Below, piece by piece: positions 58,061 to 64,000 of a stretch of DNA of 64,000 nucleotides. The translations under genes and the position numbers were made by a program. The stretch lies in NCBI RefSeq assembly GCF_963576615.1, contig NC_088715.1, forward strand, positions 23,464,499-23,528,498, written 5' to 3'. The notes below the pieces were generated by a model. It was not told the origin of the DNA and made no database searches. It saw nothing but the letters and a program-made list of their open reading frames with translations. This stretch comes from Watersipora subatra. Its lineage: Eukaryota > Bryozoa > Gymnolaemata > Cheilostomatida > Watersiporidae. Positions within the stretch are counted from its first letter, which is position 1. Every line of letters starts with the position of its first letter.

Positions 58061-58757
58061 AAACTTGACAACCTTATTGGATTTTAATACTCCACAGATT
58101 TATTTTATAAAACAACTAAAACTGGAGTACTTTATCCTACCTTGAACTCTTAGCCTAGTATCATTCTTATTTAGTGAAAGACTAAGCGGTTGGATAGTCC
58201 AGGGATACTTACAGGGAAAGATAAATCCAAATAATTTTAATGGTACATAACGCAATACACACATTTTAGAAAACAAAAACTACTTGTTTTAGCAGCCTAC
58301 ATCCAAACAATAAGGTAATACTTACCATAATAAAAACGTTTGTTCAAATTTAATTGTAACTTTAGATCAATTATTATCAAGTGTATAATAAAGACTGAGC
58401 ACAATTTTTCATAATTTTCAGAAACAAGAAAAGCCATTTCTGCAGTCATATTATTATCGGATATCAGTTCTGGAAGAAAACATTAGGATCTATTTTGCAA
58501 AAGAAAGTCATAAGCTACTGTGTCTTATGATGACAGCAATACCTGCAAAAATGAAATTTAATTGCATATTTATCTTAGACACAACACGCCAAACAACCCA
58601 AAGGATGTCTGATGCTAACTGAACGTAAAACCACAAATCACTTTATCTCACTATAATATAAAAACTTATTTATATAGCTTACTTATTCAGCTTCAACACA
58701 ACATATCAAAATGCACATGCATGCACATCAAAATGAGAGAAGCGAGAGTGGAACATC
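58061..58757. other. No recognisable gene (LINE 5' UTR or flank)
   Basis: AT-rich sequence between the LINE ORF1 and copy B of the TGTCA family. I see no coding capacity or terminal repeat. Confidence 0.45.
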
Positions 58758-60706
58758 TGTCAAGGGAGAAATTTCATAATTGAATATTTAAAATTGAATT
58801 AATAATTAATATATGAATAGTTTTGTTTTTTGTTATAATATTCGTTGTAATGATTATTTGATACTTAAATAGTACTATAAAATGTATTTTTTGTGCGTTT
58901 CCTTTGAGTGAAATACTACAATGGTTTTATGGTTCTATGTGTAATGGTTAGCCTCTGGACCTTGAGTTCAATTTCTCCCAAGACAAATTTTGACCGCAGA
59001 CAAAGTGGCACTCCCGCCCCACAGAAATCAGACGGTTGCTATAAAGCAAAATTGAAATAGCAACTCAATCAATGGAGATGAGCGCTACTATTATAGTTAT
59101 CCTTGCAGATTGTTTTGACAGTAAGGTGCTGCCGTAATGATGAGCCCAAGTATCAAGTATTATTGAGATTGCGAGGCCTACTATATTTTGTAGGCAACTG
59201 CCTGCAGGTAATTATTTTATAATCGACAATAACACGCCAGTAGTTTGTTTCTAAGTGTCTGTGAATTCTATTTTCCTCTAAAGGTCAAAATAACAATTAT
59301 TCTGTCAAGGCTTACTAGCTCAAGCAAAAATAACAATATGCTTGTATACTTAGCCCTATTTGTTATGGCCTTACTAGGTTCAATGAGTATGTATCTATTA
59401 GGCGTGCAGCGGTAGCTGTTGTTGCTGTCAGGGGGCTGGATAAACTCTCTTCTCAGGGCTTTATGGCTTCCTGGCTTGTCACCTCTTTGGGTGAATCGTA
59501 TCTGCTGTGTATTTCCTCGGCAAGCTGTTTGCTGCCGGCTCCTTGGTTATCTTGGGCTTCTGTTAGTCTTCTCCTGTCTTTGCTCTTTGCTTGCGCCTCC
59601 CCGTTGCTGACAGGCTTGCTGCCAGCTTCTCCCTGCTCTCTCGTTGATTTTGGCCCTCTTTTATACTTGTCATTAAGTCATTGCCAAAGGTCATTGGTTA
59701 GTTGTGTTTTGCTTGTGGTTTATGCACCATTTCTTGCATAACTTCTGTTTCAGATTCTCTGCGGTGAGCCAAAATTCCTTACTGTTCTTGGAATTCCATG
59801 ACAACAAGCGAAAAACATTCTAAGCCCAGCTACAAATTGCACAAATCTGGTCATAACTCAAAAACTGATAGGAGTAGCGTCAGGGTTTGAAACGGTGAAA
59901 GTTAGAGTCTGCCGCAAATAGCGTAACAAAAAAGCCGCAACCACGCTTAGATTGGCATCGCAAAAATTTCAATGCTAAAATAAGAGCATGAAGAACTACA
60001 AGGTTAAAAATGCATCAGTGTTGGAAGCACTGAAAGGCCAGCTTGAGAGTCAACGTGAGAGTCAGAGGAGATTGTGAGAGTCAGCAGAGATCGGAATATA
60101 GGTCAGCGTGAGAAACTACAGAGATAGGAGGACGAAGCATTAGATATGACAGCTAAGAATGCATCATTGATTGAAGCGATGACAGGTCGGCGTGAAAACC
60201 ACTGGGCTAAGAATGCATCAGTGTTAGAAGCATTAGAGCATTACGAGGACAGCATAATAGTAGCTTTGAAGCATTGCCACCCAGCTGCCACAAACAGCGT
60301 AGTAAATGATGTACTGATGAAAATACCAAGCATATGAGCCATTTAACCATTACAGCTGATGAGACACATTAATAAGCATGATAGATGAACCCCCTCCCCA
60401 ATTATGATCATTACTATTAAGCATGAAGGAGATGTGTGACATGCATCTACTAATCAATTATAATTGTCACCCCTACATACGAAGGAGAACAATACATCAC
60501 AAGAACTATCCAATATTATTTTGCAGAGTGACAACAAGCACAAGCAGGGACACATATACATCAAACCATCAACCGATTGGGTATTTACAACACTCTTATA
60601 TATAACTTATAACATCATTTATTATAGATAAGGTGACTTTTGTGAAATCATAATATGATTTCACAAAATAGCTTATTGGTCATCTATTGTTTCAAACCCT
60701 GACACA
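58758..60706 (-). mobile_element. TGTCA-family element, copy B
   Basis: Ends TGTCAAGGGAGAAATTT (58758) and TTTCAAACCCTGACA (60706); 4-bp target duplication CATC at 58754-58757 and 60707-60710. The first 1.1 kb matches copies A and C. From 59888, directly after AGGAGTAGC, the inner part is unrelated and starts GTCAGGGTTTGAAACGG, itself a second copy of the element terminus. This part holds a frame with repeated AKNAS(L/V)(L/I)EA(L/M) units (60146-60337). Confidence 0.75.
59659..59665 (-). promoter_or_regulatory. TATA box in copy B
   Basis: GACAAGTATAAAAGAGG on the minus strand, identical to copies A and C. Confidence 0.6.
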
Positions 60707-61165
60707 TCTCTCCATCCAACCCTCCAATCCTGTAAAGAGCCCAAACAGAGTAAAAAAGAGCAAAAGATTGAGTATGTCTCATAGACCAGAATTGCATGGC
60801 TTGAGAATACATCTCTACCTTTGTATTTTATGCTTTTACTCTTTATCAATTTAAATTTGGTGTTTTATGCTAATTTCATATTTATTGTAGCCTACATTAG
60901 CAGTCTCAAGGGGGTCCTCAGAAACTATCAAAACTCATAAAAAATTCCTTTCAACTATGTCTCTACAAGATTTCGTTTAGTCACAAAATTTCTAAAAGAG
61001 CTAGTTTCTAGCAGTAAGCTGAGCCTCTGGAAAACAAGATTTAATAATTTTCACAGCTATAAAAACTTCTTTTAAATATGATATAGAGAAAAACAGATAG
61101 AATGGAGCAAAATATATATATTCCAGAATTTTTCTGAATCTTAAAAGATAAAAAAAAAGAGATAG
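60707..61165. other. No recognisable gene between copies B and C
   Basis: AT-rich spacer of 459 bp without terminal repeats or coding signals. Confidence 0.5.
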
Positions 61166-63124
61166 TGTCAGGGTTTGAAACGATAGATGACCAATAAGTC
61201 AAAAGGAATAATAAATTGTGGGATCACGGAACACCACGACTGCTGCAAAACATTGCACTAAGCACTGCGATATATCAACAAGCAAAAATGAAAATCTAGG
61301 GCAATTGCTATGTATGCTGCTAGAAATATCAAGCATGGAAGTTGTGCAACCATCACAGCTGATGCAATGTGAATATATGGGACATCAGTTGGATTGGGAG
61401 TTGTCTGATCACTGTAATGAAAAGCTTATGAATGAAAAACAGCACAAAATTGCTACTAAACCATGATTATTATTGACCAATACCACCTAATCTGAAAGAG
61501 ACTAACTGGCTACAACAAGTACTCATGGCTATTCAGTGAAGCAAACAACTCTACAGAGGGTCAAGCACAAGGAGAGGTATATCACCAATATTACAGGAGC
61601 CAGCTAGATTTATGACTTGTTGGAACCAAGTAGCAGTCAGCATACACCAGATCAGCAACCAGTTATTAGTGAGACAGTTATTTATAGCACTTATTTTAGT
61701 ATATTTAATATAGCTTATAACATCATTTTGGTCTAGAAAATGTTGTATTGTTTAGCAGTAGAAAAATATAGCATAATTTTTCATTAACTAAGATATTGTA
61801 TTTTATGCAAAAAGATTGATGAAATGGCTGTGAAAAGAATGGCATAAAATGATAACATGTTTCTTGCTTCATATAAAATAACTAACTAGTAGAGTCTTAG
61901 AATGAGGATTACTGCAAAATTATTTTCACAATGCTACTCCTATTAGCTTTTGAGTTATGGGCAGTTTTGTACAATTTGTTGCCGGACTTATAATATTTTT
62001 TGCTTGTTGTCATGGGATTCCAAGAACAGTAAGGATATTTAGCTCACCGCAGAGAATCTGAAACAGAAATTATGCAAGAAATGATGCAAAACCACAAGCA
62101 AAACACAACCAACCAATAACCTTTGGCAATGACTTAAGGACAAGTATAAAAGAGGGGCAAAATCGACGAGAAAGCGGAGTGAGGAACTGACAGTAGAGGG
62201 TAGCCAGCAGCAAGAAGCCGGCGGCAAGCTAGGCAGCAGAGGGGAGCCGGCAGCAAGAAGCTGGCAGTGAGCCAGTCAGCAACGGGGAGGCGCAAGCAAA
62301 GAGCCAAGACAGGAGACTAACAGAAGCCCAAGATAGCCAAGGAACCGGTAGCAAACTGCTTGCCGAGGAAATACACAGCAGATACGATTCACCCAAAGAG
62401 GTGACAAGCCAGGAAGCCATAAAGCCCTAAGGAGAGAGTTTATTCAGCCCCCTGACAGCAATAAGAGCTACCGCTGCACGTCTAATAGACTCATTGAACC
62501 TAGTAAGGCCATAACAAATAGGGCTAAGTATACAAGCATATTGCTATTTTTGCTTGAGCTAGTAAGCCTTGACAGAATAATTGTTATTTTGACCTTTAGA
62601 GGAAAATAGATTTCACAGACACTTAGAAACAAACCACTGGCATGTTATTGTCAATTATAAGATAATTACCTGCAGCCAGTTGCTTACAAGAGATAGTAGG
62701 CCTCGCAATCTCAATAATACTTGATACTTGGGCTCATCATTACAGCAGCGCTTTACTGTCAAAACAAATTGCAAGGATAACTAATAGTAGTGTCCATCTC
62801 CATTGATTGAGTATCTATTTCAATTTTGCTTTATAGCAGCAGTTTAATTTTGTGGGGAGAAGTGCCACTTTGTTTGCGGTCAAAATTTGTCTTGGGAGAA
62901 ATTGAACTCAAGGTCCAGAGGCTAACCATTACACATAATGTATAACCATAAAACCATTGTAGTATTTCACTCAAAGGAAACGCACAAAACAATACATTTT
63001 ATATTACTATTTAAGTATCAAATACTCATTACAACAATTATTTTAACAAAAAAACAAAACATGTCAGATATTAATTAGTATAAATTTAAATTATTAAGTA
63101 ATTTAATAAATTTCTCCTTTGACA
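61166..63124 (+). mobile_element. TGTCA-family element, copy C
   Basis: Ends TGTCAGGGTTTGAAAC (61166) and TTTCTCCTTTGACA (63124); 4-bp target duplication ATAG at 61162-61165 and 63125-63128. It is in the opposite orientation to copies A and B, and aligns to copy A along its full length. It carries CCAAT at 62113 and TATAAAA at 62145, as expected of an LTR promoter. Confidence 0.78.
62113..62151 (+). promoter_or_regulatory. CCAAT and TATA promoter of copy C
   Basis: CCAAT at 62113-62117 and TATAAAA at 62145-62151, 27 bp between them. The arrangement is shared with copies A and B, which share the surrounding GGCAATGACTTAAGGACAAG-like block. No transcript evidence is available. Confidence 0.6.
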
Positions 63125-64000
63125 ATAGAGACACTTTTACATATACTACATTCAGCAAAATGACTAGTTTTTTTCAAACATTATGGGCTTCCCAAAAAGA
63201 TGAGCTTACGAGCTTCACCACGGCTGATTTGTTCACTATGCCTTGTCAGCATTTGCACATGGTTTGCAAAATTGTTGAAAAGCAGCCATTTGTAGTGAAC
63301 CGCATTCTCATTTTTCTTCTATTGCAAGCTGTAGCCACAACTGCACTGACAACTCATTAAAAAGAGCTATACCGATGTTTTTCTTTGTCTAGAGCTGAGT
63401 CTGCCAAAACCATCATGTGGCAGCCACCCAGGGGGGCATTGGTCTAAATTGAATGGTTCTCCTTTGCAGCCCAATTAAAAACAAGTAAATAACTTCTTTC
63501 TTTTTGCAAACCCAAATAGTTTAGTAACACTGGTTATTTGAGCAGTAGTTTGGATGCAGCCATCAGCTGAAGATGCGCTTGCTGTTCTGAATTGATATTT
63601 ACAAGTACATCTAAAATAATAGTCAACAAGATAGACCAAGCTACTAAACAAGAGCTAGAAGGTTTGTTTTATTTTTACCTTTATTGTTATTCAATTATTT
63701 ACGAACATTCATGTCATACTTTGGATAATATTCTTCGTGAGAAGTTATTTACTATGTGTTAGATTGCCATCATAAAACTTAAATCAAGCTAACTTTGCGC
63801 TATCTATGCTAACGTAGCTAAATATTCTAATACAAGTTATGCTTTCGTTCAGCTATTTATTAAATAGCCATAGCTCAGGCTTATATAAACTAGGTCTGGA
63901 AGGCAACAGTGCAATACATACTATGAGAGTGAATAAACCACATCTTGTGTTATTATTCATTCAGGTAACATTTATTACTGCTATACTTTCCTTGTTGTCT
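63125..64000. other. No recognisable gene; possible LTR-like end at the window edge
   Basis: The 66-residue frame at 63160-63360 has no domain. Near the edge, TTATATAAACTAGG (about 63881) and AATAAA (about 63936) lie about 50 bp apart, as in an LTR R region, but no boundary can be shown within the window. Confidence 0.4.

Overview
The window is eukaryotic nuclear DNA from an invertebrate: AT-rich, intron-bearing and crowded with several classes of transposable element. The frequent TACATGTA-type motifs, the TRIM/NHL-type gene and the mix of Helitrons, pogo-like, hAT, Gypsy and non-LTR elements suggest a lophotrochozoan (mollusc- or bryozoan-like). That placement is an inference and no species can be named.

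One host gene can be reconstructed. It lies on the minus strand from 41099 down to 23440, with eight coding exons totalling 1848 nt (615 codons plus stop). Every splice junction keeps frame with GT/AG borders. The predicted protein is RING, B-box 1, B-box 2, coiled coil, then an NHL-like beta-propeller, which is a TRIM-type E3 ubiquitin ligase architecture. Its introns are full of transposons.

Layout. 1-1850: 3' end of a non-LTR element with a restriction-like endonuclease. 1866-3798: pogo/Tigger-like element with TA target duplication, carrying a LINE fragment. 3856-6743: Helitron-like element with a tRNA-like module. 6744-15850: 9 kb without recognisable genes. 15858-17140: degenerate tandem repeats. 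17254-17577: hAT-type MITE. 18840-21578: decayed Gypsy fragment, an 871-bp tandem duplication and a second hAT element. 22553-22978: minisatellite. 23440-41099: the TRIM-like gene; introns hold a foldback MITE, three more pogo-like elements, another TIR element, several Helitron pieces and palindromic repeats. 44368-46359, 58758-60706 and 61166-63124: three copies of one approximately 2-kb family with TGTCA..TGACA ends and 4-bp target duplications, read here as probable solo LTRs. 46420-54265: a nearly complete but inactivated Gypsy retrotransposon on the minus strand, with both LTRs, a tRNA-Leu primer site, gag, protease, RT, RNase H, integrase and an extra ORF. About 54281-58060: an APE-type LINE on the minus strand, into whose 3' tail the Gypsy element apparently jumped. 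63125-64000: no recognisable gene.

The interest lies in the mobile elements: a Helitron family whose members carry different antisense tRNA-like modules near the 5' end, the 2-kb TGTCA family with an internal CCAAT/TATA promoter, and a paralogous empty site that dates an hAT insertion. All element boundaries come from reading the sequence by eye; no database search was run.
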